Positions 1 to 7,792 of a stretch of 30,115 nt of DNA are shown piece by piece (the first letter of the stretch is position 1; every line of letters begins with the position of its first letter). Under the pieces are notes generated by a model that ran no database searches, was not told where the DNA came from, and was given only the letters and a program-made list of their open reading frames with translations. The DNA lies in contig MSXR01000020.1 in the NCBI GenBank assembly GCA_002083655.1, positions 1-30,115 on the forward strand, in the 5' to 3' direction. The translations under genes and the position numbers were made by a program. The stretch comes from Proteobacteria bacterium ST_bin14. Lineage in GTDB: Bacteria > Pseudomonadota > Alphaproteobacteria > Sphingomonadales > Sphingomonadaceae.

Positions 1-30
1 GGATTGCTTCGCTGCGCTCGTGGGTGACGG
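1..30. repeat. Edge of a dispersed GATTGCTTCGCTxCGCTCG-type intergenic repeat
   Basis: The first 20 bases read GGATTGCTTCGCTGCGCTCG and are followed by a GTGACGG-like tail. This strongly resembles a short dispersed repeat (GGATTGCTTCGCT-CGCTCGCAATGACGG type) that I remember from many proteobacterial genomes, where it sits between genes. The central CAA of the usual tail is altered here. Only one copy is visible and the element touches the window edge, so the call rests on recognition and not on repetition within the window. Confidence 0.45.
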
Positions 31-190
31 AGGTGATGCAGAATACCGGGCGACGACATAGCGCCGAAGCGCTTCCTGAGCGGCTGGTTTGCCCGCCAGT
101 CGAAGCGCGCTGCACCAACGGTCCCGGTGATAGGTAAATCGCAACGCATCCGGCTCTGGACAGGGGCAGGTGCCAAAAAGGCTAGGCGTT
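1..190. other. Unresolved stretch downstream of the operon
   Basis: No gene is supported here. A minus-strand frame stays open from a TTG at 213 to the window edge (it contains CPCPEPDALRFTYHRDRW) but has no Shine-Dalgarno sequence and would run into the repeat at 1-30. A plus-strand frame open from the edge to a stop at 159-161 (beginning IASLRSWVTEVMQ) is an equally plausible gene end. Neither resembles a family I know. Confidence 0.3.
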
Positions 191-203
191 TTACCGTCCG
201 CCT
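175..203 (-). terminator. Possible weak terminator of the bchF-to-DUF4336 operon
   Basis: On the minus strand AGGCG (203-199) pairs with CGCCT (188-184) across a 10-base loop and is followed by AGCC and five Ts. The stem is only 5 bp and overlaps the DUF4336 stop codon at 191-193, so this is a weak candidate. Its place at the end of a 16-kb operon is what makes it plausible. Confidence 0.4.
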
Positions 204-940
204 GCCCAGGCAAAGGCGGTGGCAAGTTCGCTGGCGACATCAGTGTCAAAGCATTTGCCGTGCGACAGGATGATCCGCGCCGGCTGCCAGGCGATCATCG
301 CCGCTGCGGCTGCCCGCATGGCGGCATGGTGCCCGCGTGCGGCCAGCTTGATATCGGCAGACGTGCCGCCGCGCGGCCCGGTTGCGCCGCCCAGTTGCAA
401 CGCGATCCGGGTAAACACGCCGGGGATCCGATCGCGTTCGAAATTCTGGAGCAGATCGGTGACGATCAGCGTCGCTGTGGGCCGGTGAAAGAACACGGCT
501 TCAGTGAACCGGCCGAGCGCGACAACGCGCTGATCAATCTCTTTTGCCCAGTCATCGGGGGACGCATTGTGCAGCAGATCATAGCGGGACAGCGCACCCG
601 ACAGACGATCAGCCAGATCGGGGGAGATGTGGCAGGCGGCATCGGGGAACGCACGTGCCCAGGCCGCGACATGGGCATAATGGAAACTGTTCGGCGCGAT
701 GATCCACGCCACATCGCCTAGTGCTGCCAACTGGTCTGCCAGCGCTTCGTTATAGGCGGTTGGGGAGTGCAGCCAAAGCCTGTTGCCGCCGATACGCACC
801 ACGGTCATGCGGGTGGGGCAGGGCAGCGTCATCCCGGCAAAGCGATAGGCAATTTCTGGGCCGTCGACGATCCACAGATCATCCGCAACGGGCCGAAGCG
901 TTAACTGGGGGAGATAGGGCCGGTAGCCGGGATCGCTCAT
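191..940 (-). CDS. DUF4336 family protein (metallo-beta-lactamase-like), last gene of the photosynthesis operon
   Basis: This 249-residue protein matches the DUF4336 family as I know it: an early 'DDLWIVDGPE' strand, an RMTVVRI-G-LWLHSP segment near residues 44-60, an 'IIAPNSFHYAH' motif near residues 80-90 and a late 'IILSHGKCF' motif. The fold is related to metallo-beta-lactamases, but the full HxHxDH metal motif is not visible, so hydrolase activity cannot be assumed. ATG at 940 has GGGAG upstream. It lies 45 bp after hemA on the same strand, so it is probably the last member of the bchF operon. No signal peptide or membrane segment is seen. The function is unknown; a link to pigment or membrane metabolism is inferred only from its position. 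Confidence 0.8.
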   Translation of the reverse strand: MSDPGYRPYLPQLTLRPVADDLWIVDGPEIAYRFAGMTLPCPTRMTVVRIGGNRLWLHSPTAYNEALADQLAALGDVAWIIAPNSFHYAHVAAWARAFPDAACHISPDLADRLSGALSRYDLLHNASPDDWAKEIDQRVVALGRFTEAVFFHRPTATLIVTDLLQNFERDRIPGVFTRIALQLGGATGPRGGTSADIKLAARGHHAAMRAAAAAMIAWQPARIILSHGKCFDTDVASELATAFAWAGGR

Positions 941-985
941 GTCGACGATCTCCCGCTACCGGATCTTAAGCGAGTGCGACCCCGC

Positions 986-2206
986 TCAGGCAGCCATGGC
1001 GCGGCGCGCGAGCTCGCACTGCGACCAGATTTCTGACAGCGCGTTGACCAGCTTGTCAATATCGCCGTCGGTGTGCACCGGCGATGGCGTGATCCGCAGT
1101 CGTTCGGTGCCGACGGGCACGGTGGGGTAGTTGATCGGCTGCACATAGATGCCGTGGTTTTCCAACAGCCAGTCGCTGATCATTTTGCACTTATGGGCGT
1201 CGCCCACCATCACCGGAATGATGTGGCTGGGGTTGTCCAGCGTCGGGATGCCGGTCGCGTCCAGGCGGCGACGAACCTGCGCCACCCGGTCCTGATGACG
1301 ATCGCGTTCGACCTGGCTTTCCTTAAGGTGGCGGATGCTGGCGCAGGCGCCCGCGGCAATGGCAGGTGGCAGCGCGGTTGAAAAGATGAAGCCGCTCGCA
1401 AAGCTGCGGACGAAATCGCACAGATTCTTGGATGCGGCGATATAGCCGCCCATCACGCCGAATGCCTTGCCCAGCGTGCCTTCAATCACGTCAATGCGGT
1501 CCATCAACCCTTCGCGCTCGGCAATGCCGCCGCCGCGCGGGCCGTATAGGCCGACGCCGTGGACTTCATCGATATACGATAGCGCACCGTGCTTTTCGCA
1601 AACGTCCAGGATCTCAGCGATCGGGCCGATATCGCCGTCCATCGAATACACGCTTTCAAACGCGACCAGCTTGGGCCGGCCCGGTTCAACCATGCTCAGC
1701 AGGCGATCAAGATCGGCAGGATCGCTATGCTTGAACCGGTGGCATTCGGCGCGGCTGTGGCGCATGCCTTCAATCATCGATGCGTGGTTGAGCGAATCAG
1801 AAAAGATCACGCAATTGGGAAGCTTTGACGCCAGCGTCGACAGTGCGGCCCAGTTTGACACATAGCCCGAGGTGAACAGCAACGCCGCCTCCTTGCCGTG
1901 TAGATCGGCGAGTTCGGCTTCGAGCAGCACATGATGGTGATTGGTACCGGAAATGTTGCGCGTGCCCCCCGCACCCGCCCCACAGCTATCCAGCGTTTCG
2001 TGCATTGCGGCCAGCACCTTGGGATGCTGGCCCATGCCGAGATAATCGTTCGAGCACCAGACGGTGACGTCTTTCACGCCTTGGTCGGTGTGGTGCTTTG
2101 CATGCGGAAAGGCCCCAGCTTTGCGCTCGAGCTCAGCGAAGACGCGGTAACGACCGTCGTCCTTGAGCGTATCGAGCTCCGTCTGGAAAAATGCCTCGTA
2201 GTTCAT
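986..2206 (-). CDS. hemA: 5-aminolevulinate synthase
   Basis: HemA is the PLP-dependent enzyme that condenses glycine and succinyl-CoA to 5-aminolevulinate, the first step of the Shemin pathway to heme and bacteriochlorophyll, in the cytoplasm. The 406-residue length is normal. The start MNYEAFFQTELDTLK is typical. Visible motifs include CSNDYLGMGQHP, GAGAGGTRNISGT, the DEVHGVGLYGPRG aspartate/histidine block and the PLP lysine in EGTLGKAFGVMGGY. ATG at 2206 has a GGGGAGGG ribosome site 6-8 bases upstream. It follows puhE by 19 bp, so precursor supply is tied to the photosynthesis operon, as in other photosynthetic alphaproteobacteria. Whether a second ALA synthase gene exists elsewhere cannot be seen from this window. 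Confidence 0.96.
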   Translation of the reverse strand: MNYEAFFQTELDTLKDDGRYRVFAELERKAGAFPHAKHHTDQGVKDVTVWCSNDYLGMGQHPKVLAAMHETLDSCGAGAGGTRNISGTNHHHVLLEAELADLHGKEAALLFTSGYVSNWAALSTLASKLPNCVIFSDSLNHASMIEGMRHSRAECHRFKHSDPADLDRLLSMVEPGRPKLVAFESVYSMDGDIGPIAEILDVCEKHGALSYIDEVHGVGLYGPRGGGIAEREGLMDRIDVIEGTLGKAFGVMGGYIAASKNLCDFVRSFASGFIFSTALPPAIAAGACASIRHLKESQVERDRHQDRVAQVRRRLDATGIPTLDNPSHIIPVMVGDAHKCKMISDWLLENHGIYVQPINYPTVPVGTERLRITPSPVHTDGDIDKLVNALSEIWSQCELARRAMAA

Positions 2207-2225
2207 GAAACGACCCTCCCCGTAA

Positions 2226-3017
2226 TCATTCTATTGTGGCCGCCTTCGCCGCGGTTGGCGGCGTCGGCTTAGACGCAGAAGCCCAGCGCCACATCTTCGC
2301 ATCGCGAACAGGCAGGACCAGGAATATATGCTCGACAAGGCCCAGCGCCGCAAGTCCGGCAAGCAATGTCGCGGTGACCGCAGGTCCAGAATTGGTAGCT
2401 GCAGCCTCTGCGCTCGTCCACGCCCAATAGGTCACAGCGATGCACGCCAGTACCGAAAAGGGATAGAGCGCGCTGATGGATTTTTTCCCGAAATAGGTTT
2501 TGAGATAGGCAAGGTGCGCCGGAAAAATCTCATCACTCAGGTTCGGGACCCCGAAAAACAGGTTGAGCTTTGCGCTCAGCCGAAGCGCGAACAGCAGGGC
2601 AAAGGTGAGCGGAGCGGCCTGATTGGGTTGGCCCCAGGTGATGGCCACCAGCACCAGCAGGTTTGTGGCAAGGGCAATTTCGTGATGGATGACGGTAGCT
2701 GTCGCCAGCTTGAAACGATCCCAGCCAACGGCACCTGATGGGCACGGGGAATGCCGCGGCCCCGCCACAAACCCCATCAGAAAGCCCATTTCATGCCAGC
2801 CCCAGATCAGGATGGCAGCGCCAAAGCCGATATAGGCACCCTGCCAGCTGGTATCATTGCCCTTGGCATATACCACCGCCATAGCCAGCACTGCGACCAG
2901 CCCGGCGAGCTGGTGGCTCGTCTTGAACGTGTGCCGTGGCCGGCTGTCGAGCCAGACAACGGCACCCGTGCCGATAAACCACATCAGCAGCGCAAAAAAG
3001 AGCGGCGGAATTGTCAC
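2226..3017 (-). CDS. puhE: PuhE, photosynthetic complex assembly protein 2 (DUF3623)
   Basis: A polytopic inner-membrane protein of 263 residues of the DUF3623/PuhE family. About seven hydrophobic segments are visible, starting with PPLFFALLMWFIGTGAVVW. Family-like stretches include WLDSRPRHTF, WGWHEMGFLMGF and TVIHHEIALA. PuhE is known from purple bacteria as a factor affecting reaction-centre/LH1 assembly and bacteriochlorophyll level; its biochemistry is unsettled. The start codon is GTG at 3017, overlapping the acsF stop as GTGA, which implies translational coupling. It lies between acsF and hemA, the usual place in alphaproteobacterial clusters. Confidence 0.93.
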   Translation of the reverse strand: MTIPPLFFALLMWFIGTGAVVWLDSRPRHTFKTSHQLAGLVAVLAMAVVYAKGNDTSWQGAYIGFGAAILIWGWHEMGFLMGFVAGPRHSPCPSGAVGWDRFKLATATVIHHEIALATNLLVLVAITWGQPNQAAPLTFALLFALRLSAKLNLFFGVPNLSDEIFPAHLAYLKTYFGKKSISALYPFSVLACIAVTYWAWTSAEAAATNSGPAVTATLLAGLAALGLVEHIFLVLPVRDAKMWRWASASKPTPPTAAKAATIE

Positions 3018-4078
3018 CAGGCCGGCACGAGCCGAATTTTGGCGGGCAGGGCGTTTTTTTCAACCGGGTGGAGGTACAGCCGCAAAAAGTTGAAGCCGGC
3101 GGCAGCCGTCAACCCAACCCGCTTGATCGCGCCAATCACCCCGCCCTGCGCCCTTGCCGCGTCAATCTGCAGCGAAATCATGCGCATCCGTTCCAGCCCG
3201 GCGCGGAATGCTGGGCTGTCGGTATCCAGCGTCATCGGGAACACCTGTCGGGTAATGTCTGAACAGATGCGGAAAACCTCAAAATCATAATCCTTTGGAT
3301 CAACGCCCAAAGCCTTGTGAAATTGCGGCCGGTTATGATCGCGCACATACATTGTGGTATATACCGCCACCAGGAAGAACCGGATCCAAAGCTTGTTGCC
3401 ACCCGTCAGCAATTTGGGGTCGTTCCGCATCAGCAGCGCAAATGCTTCGCCGTGGCGGAACTCATCATTGCACCATTCTTCAAACCAGTTGAAGATCGGA
3501 TGGAATCGCAGCTCTGGGTGGCGCGCGAGCTGCCGGAAAATGGTGATATAGCGCGCATACCCAATTTTTTCAGACAGATAGGTCGCGTAAAAAATGAACT
3601 TTGGCCGGAAATAGGTGTATTTCTTGGTCTTGGTCAGGAAGCTGAGGTCAACGCCGATCCCGGCATCCTTCAGCGTATCATTGATGAAGCCGGCATGGCG
3701 GCTTTCATCGCGGCTCATCAGCCGGAACAGCTGCTTGATATCGGGGTTCTTCGCGCGCTTTTGAATTTCGGCATAGAGGATGCAGCCAGAAAATTCCGAT
3801 GTGAGCGAGCTGACCAGAAAATCGATGAACTCCTCGCGCAGGCCATCGGGCAGGCTTTCGATCACGCCGTCAAACTGATTGGTGCGTTTGAAATGCAGCT
3901 TGTTGGGGTCCGCCACCATCTCGGCGATCAGCGCATCCCACTCGGCGCGCACGGGCGATACATCAATCTTGTCCATCGCCACATAATCGGTGGTGTAGAA
4001 ACGCGGCGACAGCACGGTGCTTTCGCGCGCAATCGCCATCGTATCAGGGGCGGCCTTTATCGGCGTTACGGCGTTCAT
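3014..4078 (-). CDS. acsF: Mg-protoporphyrin IX monomethyl ester oxidative cyclase, O2-dependent
   Basis: AcsF is the di-iron subunit of the aerobic cyclase that forms the isocyclic ring E from Mg-protoporphyrin monomethyl ester. The chosen start, ATG at 4078 (MNAVTPIKAAPDTM), overlaps the stop of bciE as ATGA and gives 354 residues, a normal size; a longer reading to 4150 would run into bciE. Di-iron ligand motifs are clear: the SEFSGCILYAEIQKR helix, SRDESRH and CNDEFRHGEAF. The use of O2 fits an aerobic phototroph. The anaerobic enzyme BchE is not in this window. The product acts after BchM and before the BchLNB reductase, all encoded in the same operon. Confidence 0.96.
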   Translation of the reverse strand: MNAVTPIKAAPDTMAIARESTVLSPRFYTTDYVAMDKIDVSPVRAEWDALIAEMVADPNKLHFKRTNQFDGVIESLPDGLREEFIDFLVSSLTSEFSGCILYAEIQKRAKNPDIKQLFRLMSRDESRHAGFINDTLKDAGIGVDLSFLTKTKKYTYFRPKFIFYATYLSEKIGYARYITIFRQLARHPELRFHPIFNWFEEWCNDEFRHGEAFALLMRNDPKLLTGGNKLWIRFFLVAVYTTMYVRDHNRPQFHKALGVDPKDYDFEVFRICSDITRQVFPMTLDTDSPAFRAGLERMRMISLQIDAARAQGGVIGAIKRVGLTAAAGFNFLRLYLHPVEKNALPAKIRLVPAW

Positions 4079-4371
4079 ACGGTCCTCCGCGGGATGAAGC
4101 TGACTTCGTATAATTCGGTCATTTCGAAATGGCCCGCAAACTTCGTCCACAGCCGTTCGAATGCGTTTGCGCGCTCCACTGTGGCAATACGGTCGAACGT
4201 CGCGCTTTGGCCAAATGGGATGACGATGGGGTCGCCGTGCACCAACACCTTGTCGCCGGGGTTGATCGCAACGCTGCCTTCCAGTTCGACATGGGCATGA
4301 AAATGCTCATGGCTGTTTTCAATTTCGATCCGGCAGGGCGTATCAAACCGGGTACGAGACAAAAAAGTCAC
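4075..4371 (-). CDS. bciE: BciE-type auxiliary protein of the oxidative cyclase
   Basis: A soluble 98-residue protein just upstream of acsF. In Rhodobacter sphaeroides a short gene in this position was shown to encode BciE, an accessory subunit needed by the alphaproteobacterial AcsF. Length, position and coupling match, and the segment GDKVLVHGDPIVIPFGQS followed by ERLWTKFAGHFEMTELYEVSF looks like the conserved family core as I remember it. A histidine-rich patch (ENSHEHFHAHVELE) lies near residues 18-31. It starts at GTG 4371, overlapping puhC as GTGA, and ends overlapping acsF as ATGA. No cofactor motif is evident. The name rests on synteny and remembered similarity, not on an alignment. 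Confidence 0.8.
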   Translation of the reverse strand: MTFLSRTRFDTPCRIEIENSHEHFHAHVELEGSVAINPGDKVLVHGDPIVIPFGQSATFDRIATVERANAFERLWTKFAGHFEMTELYEVSFIPRRTV

Positions 4372-4856
4372 CGAGGAGTCTCCGGGCGGGTAAGCAGATC
4401 AAGAAACGTTGCCCGGTTGGTCGTGCCGAACGCGTTGAGTTCGATTGAACGCCCCGTAACCGTATCCGTCAATGATAATTCGCCATCTTTCCACAAGGTG
4501 AGGTTGAAAGGCGGTTTTGAATCGATTCCCTGCATCCGCCGTTCGCGCGCAAGGCCGCGCATCACCCCGCGAATAAAGCCGCTATTGGTGCCGGGTTCGA
4601 GCAATAACGCCGTGCCGCCAGTGCCGGTATCTTCAATAATAACGGCACCATCGGCGCGGTCAGTAAAGCGCAGCAGCCGGGTGGCGACGGGCGCAATCTT
4701 CTTGGTTTCGCGCATCAGCACGGGGGAGGCAGATGGCGGAATCTGGGCGATTCGCGCGATGCTGGTCGCCGTGATCGCGGAGACCACCAGCAGCCCGGCC
4801 ATCATCAACGCGCCCTTGGGAACGTCGACATGATGCGAATGCGGTGTGGTGGTCAT
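4368..4856 (-). CDS. puhC: PuhC, reaction-centre/LH1 assembly protein
   Basis: A 162-residue protein with one N-terminal membrane anchor (LMMAGLLVVSAITATSIARI, near residues 17-36) and a periplasmic domain. The domain contains TGTGGTALLLEPGTNSGFIRGVMRGLARERR followed by FNLTLWKDGELSLTDTVTGR, split here only by the reading of this note, and this is the typical PuhC signature. PuhC is known from Rhodobacter capsulatus to support normal reaction-centre and LH1 organisation. ATG at 4856 overlaps the puhB stop (ATGA). Its place in puhA-puhB-puhC confirms the name. Confidence 0.92.
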   Translation of the reverse strand: MTTTPHSHHVDVPKGALMMAGLLVVSAITATSIARIAQIPPSASPVLMRETKKIAPVATRLLRFTDRADGAVIIEDTGTGGTALLLEPGTNSGFIRGVMRGLARERRMQGIDSKPPFNLTLWKDGELSLTDTVTGRSIELNAFGTTNRATFLDLLTRPETPR

Positions 4857-5506
4857 GCAGCGACAGCCTGATCTTCGGCCTTGTTACGGCGGGTGGCGGA
4901 TTCGATGGGGACAACGCGGCCATCGGTTTGGATCGACAGGCAGGCCCGCGCGAGCAAGGTGGCCACCACATCAACATCGGGCACGCAACGCATCATGGGC
5001 TGTGGATTGGTGTAGTGCCAGGCGCGGGCGTGGGGCCACAGCGCCGCATAGCCCAGCCGTTGCTCACCGGTGATCTTGATCGCCAGATCGCCCGTGCCGT
5101 GCGTGCGCTGCCGCAGATCGACATTGCCGATGATACCCAATGGCAGGTTGATGCACTTGGGCAGCGCAACGCCGAAACGCAGCACGATGCGCCGATCCGT
5201 CAGCGTATAGATGGTTGATCGCGCGACACTCCAGGCGAGGAAATGGAGCAGTGCAACGCCGATCACGGCCCCGCCCAGTGTAATCGCGACACCGGCCAGG
5301 TCAGACGGCGCCTGAACGCCGCGCCACAGTGCGGCTGCCACGGCAAATACCGTCAACCCAGCGAAATACACCGCGACCGTACCGGTATGAAACGCCGTCC
5401 GGGCGAGCACCCGCCAATTGGGTGCCCCCTGCCAGATGATCGTCTCGCCCTTGGGCAGATAACCGGGCAGGCCGGGAACCGGCTCGTTTTCATATTCTGT
5501 CATCAT
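4853..5506 (-). CDS. puhB: PuhB, reaction-centre assembly factor with bacterial PH-like domain
   Basis: PuhB is an inner-membrane protein that helps assemble the reaction centre. The 217 residues open with PGLPGYLPKGETIIWQGAPN, which is diagnostic, followed by three hydrophobic segments (about residues 39-60, 68-92 and the start of the next strand) and a PH-like domain starting at ARSTIYTLTDRRIVLRFG. Two adjacent ATGs (5506 and 5503) overlap the puhA stop in the string ATGATGA; the first is used here. Coupled to puhA upstream and puhC downstream. Confidence 0.93.
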   Translation of the reverse strand: MMTEYENEPVPGLPGYLPKGETIIWQGAPNWRVLARTAFHTGTVAVYFAGLTVFAVAAALWRGVQAPSDLAGVAITLGGAVIGVALLHFLAWSVARSTIYTLTDRRIVLRFGVALPKCINLPLGIIGNVDLRQRTHGTGDLAIKITGEQRLGYAALWPHARAWHYTNPQPMMRCVPDVDVVATLLARACLSIQTDGRVVPIESATRRNKAEDQAVAA

Positions 5507-6276
5507 ATCAGCGGCTCCGCACGGTTTGGCGTGGCATAGAGATAACCGCCGCCAAAATAGGCCTGAACGCGTTCTTCTTCGTACATCGTAATCACGCCTG
5601 CGCCCTCAATCGCCGGCACATCGGCAAATTGCGCGGCCGTGATGGCGGTGGTGGTCACCGAACCGGCGGAACGGCTGATCGATGCGACAAACATCGGCAT
5701 CAACACCTGGCGGCCACCGGTAATTTCGACCTGCAAGTACCGGATCAGGCGGTCAGCCTTGTCGACCCACACATCGCTAACCGTGCCGGCTTTGCTGCCA
5801 TCGCAACCGATAACGCTGAACCCGCGTGGATCGGCATCGCGACGTTCGATCGAAAAGCCTTCTGCGGCACCGATGGGCACGATGCGGGGATGGCCTTCCC
5901 AATCCAGATCGGGCCGCTTGGCGCGTTCTGCAAAGGCGGCGGGGCCGACACCGTCAACCAGCGGGTTGCCCGTCGGTTCAATCGGTGCCCCGGCAAACCA
6001 ATCGGACTTGCGGGCACCAGGCACCTGCAACGGCTCGCGGCCCTTGGTTGGCGCGCTGACGGTGCCATGGCCGAACGGCAGTTTGAAGAATTTGGTCGGC
6101 GCGGTGAGGAGAAGCCCGCCTTCACCTTCAAGTCGGCCGGTCAGCTCATGCTCAAGCGGATAGCCTTCGCGGCGATCTTCGCGACGCAGATAGATGACCA
6201 GGCCAAGGAAAAAGATGAAAAAGGCGTCGAGCACGATCAGGGCGATATCGATCCCTTGGGTGACTTGCAGGTTCAT
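5503..6276 (-). CDS. puhA: Photosynthetic reaction centre H subunit
   Basis: PuhA caps the cytoplasmic face of the reaction centre and controls proton entry to quinone QB. Start is ATG 6276 (MNLQVTQGIDIALIV), preceded by GAAGGATAG, giving 257 residues, a normal H-subunit length; an upstream reading would run into lhaA. A single transmembrane helix (IALIVLDAFFIFFLGLVIYL) is followed by RREDRREGYPLE and the globular PRC-barrel domain with PLVDGVGPAAFAERAKRPDLD and VSDVWVDKADRLIRYLQVE. It lies 22 bp after lhaA. The L, M and LH1 genes (puf) are not in this window, so the reaction centre is encoded at two places. Confidence 0.96.
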   Translation of the reverse strand: MNLQVTQGIDIALIVLDAFFIFFLGLVIYLRREDRREGYPLEHELTGRLEGEGGLLLTAPTKFFKLPFGHGTVSAPTKGREPLQVPGARKSDWFAGAPIEPTGNPLVDGVGPAAFAERAKRPDLDWEGHPRIVPIGAAEGFSIERRDADPRGFSVIGCDGSKAGTVSDVWVDKADRLIRYLQVEITGGRQVLMPMFVASISRSAGSVTTTAITAAQFADVPAIEGAGVITMYEEERVQAYFGGGYLYATPNRAEPLI

Positions 6277-6298
6277 GGGACTATCCTTCACATATCCG

Positions 6299-7792
6299 TC
6301 AAATGGGGAATTCGGTGAGGCCGAAACGCGTCGTCTGCGCCTCGTCTCTCCCGCGAACCAGCGGCCCCAGTGCCACCAGAGTCGCCAACAACAAGATGAT
6401 TTCAACACCGTACACAAAGCCATAGCCAGTGGTCGGTGCCGCCAGCGTTGGGCCAAGATCACGCGCGACTGCCGCCGCCGAGATCAGATCACGCGCAAAG
6501 GCGCCGATTGCTATCGCAAGGCCCGCACAAGTGGCCTGCACCGCGCCCCAGGCGCCCAGGGCAAGCCCGGCATGATCCTCGTCAGAAATCGCCATCGCTG
6601 CCGTCAGCGTGCCGACTGAAAACATTCCCGCGCCAAAACCGATCACGGTCGCGCCCATGGCGAGCAGCGGGGCCGAACCGATGGGCCCGGCAAACAACAC
6701 CATCATGAAGGCGAAAATCCCGGCGACCGCCCCAAAGCCCGCCAGCCGGTGCGGCTCTGCGCCACGGCTCAATTGGCGTCCGGCCAGCGAAAATCCGGTC
6801 AGCATGCCCATCGCCCACAATGCCGTCAGCGATGTGGTGGCGCCAACCGTCAGGCCCAGAATCTGCCCGCCATAAGGTTCCAACAACACATCCTGCATGC
6901 TGAAGGCAGCCGAACCCAGCCCAACCGCGACCAGCAGCCGCATCGTCTTTGGCCGACCGATGAAAATCGCCCAGACCTGTTTGAATTTGGGGCGTTTTGC
7001 CATTGAACTGGTCGCGGCGCGATTGCGGGCTTCCTGCTTCCACAGCGCGATCACATTCAGCACCACGGTCATCACTGCGACGGTTGATACGATCTGCACC
7101 AACCGGGTGGCGGTGAAATCAATCAGCAACTGGCCGATCACCAGCGCGCTGATCATCATGCCGACCAGCAGCATCACATAAAGCAGCGCAACCACGCGCG
7201 GGCGGGTTTCCTCGGTCGCCAAATCAGTGGCGAGCGCCAGGCCGGCGGTTTGCGTGGTGTGCATGCCGGCCCCGATGAACAGGAAAGCAAGTGCCGCGCC
7301 AATCTGGCCGCTAAGCGCTGACCCCTGGCCACCGCCCGACATGACGAGCAGGGCAAACGGCAGGATCGACAGGCCGCCAAACTGTAGCAACGTGCCAAAC
7401 CAGATATAGGGAACCCGCTTCCAGCCGAGCACTGATCGGTGATGATCAGACTTGAAGCCGATCAGCGCGCGCAGCGGCGCAAATAGCAGCGGGATGGAGA
7501 CCATCGCCGCGACAACCGAGCCGGACATGCCAAGCTCGACGATCATTACGCGGTTTAACGTGCCGGTCAGCAGCACTGCCGCCATGCCAACCGATACCTG
7601 GAACAGCGACAGCCGCAGCAATCGGCTGAGGGGCAGTTCCCTGGTTGCTGCATCGGCAAAGGGGAGGAAATTGCTGCCGAGCCGGGTCCAGAACCCGCCA
7701 TTCCTTGATCCCTTGACGCGGGCCTGCTCAATCGCGCGAGCCTTTTTTGGGGATGGGGCCAGTGAGGCCTTCAGGGCAGTCATGTAGCTCAC
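6299..7792 (-). CDS. lhaA: LhaA, PucC-family LH1 assembly protein (BCD-type MFS fold)
   Basis: A 497-residue polytopic membrane protein of the PucC/LhaA family, an MFS-like fold with about twelve helices. LhaA is known to promote LH1 assembly around the reaction centre. Family features: LRLSLFQVSVGMAAVLLTGTLNRVM near the N-terminus, an FKSDHHRSVLGWKRVPYIWFG loop and SMQDVLLEPYGGQILGL in the second half. GTG at 7792 overlaps the bchM stop as GTGA; an ATG at 7783 three codons later is an alternative start. It sits between bchM and puhA, the canonical lhaA place. A second PucC relative is at 20080-21432. Confidence 0.93.
   Translation of the reverse strand: MSYMTALKASLAPSPKKARAIEQARVKGSRNGGFWTRLGSNFLPFADAATRELPLSRLLRLSLFQVSVGMAAVLLTGTLNRVMIVELGMSGSVVAAMVSIPLLFAPLRALIGFKSDHHRSVLGWKRVPYIWFGTLLQFGGLSILPFALLVMSGGGQGSALSGQIGAALAFLFIGAGMHTTQTAGLALATDLATEETRPRVVALLYVMLLVGMMISALVIGQLLIDFTATRLVQIVSTVAVMTVVLNVIALWKQEARNRAATSSMAKRPKFKQVWAIFIGRPKTMRLLVAVGLGSAAFSMQDVLLEPYGGQILGLTVGATTSLTALWAMGMLTGFSLAGRQLSRGAEPHRLAGFGAVAGIFAFMMVLFAGPIGSAPLLAMGATVIGFGAGMFSVGTLTAAMAISDEDHAGLALGAWGAVQATCAGLAIAIGAFARDLISAAAVARDLGPTLAAPTTGYGFVYGVEIILLLATLVALGPLVRGRDEAQTTRFGLTEFPI

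Noticed and set aside
4079..4150. Longer N-terminus for AcsF (start at 4150)
   Set aside because: The extra 24 residues lie inside bciE; the ATGA overlap at 4075-4078 is typical of this operon.
3317..4300. Plus-strand open frame (327 codons) opposite acsF and bciE
   Set aside because: It covers two well-identified coupled genes on the minus strand and shows no family features.
6277..6462. Longer N-terminus for PuhA (start at 6462)
   Set aside because: It lies inside lhaA and is Arg/Trp-rich, unlike any H subunit; ATG 6276 has a good ribosome site.
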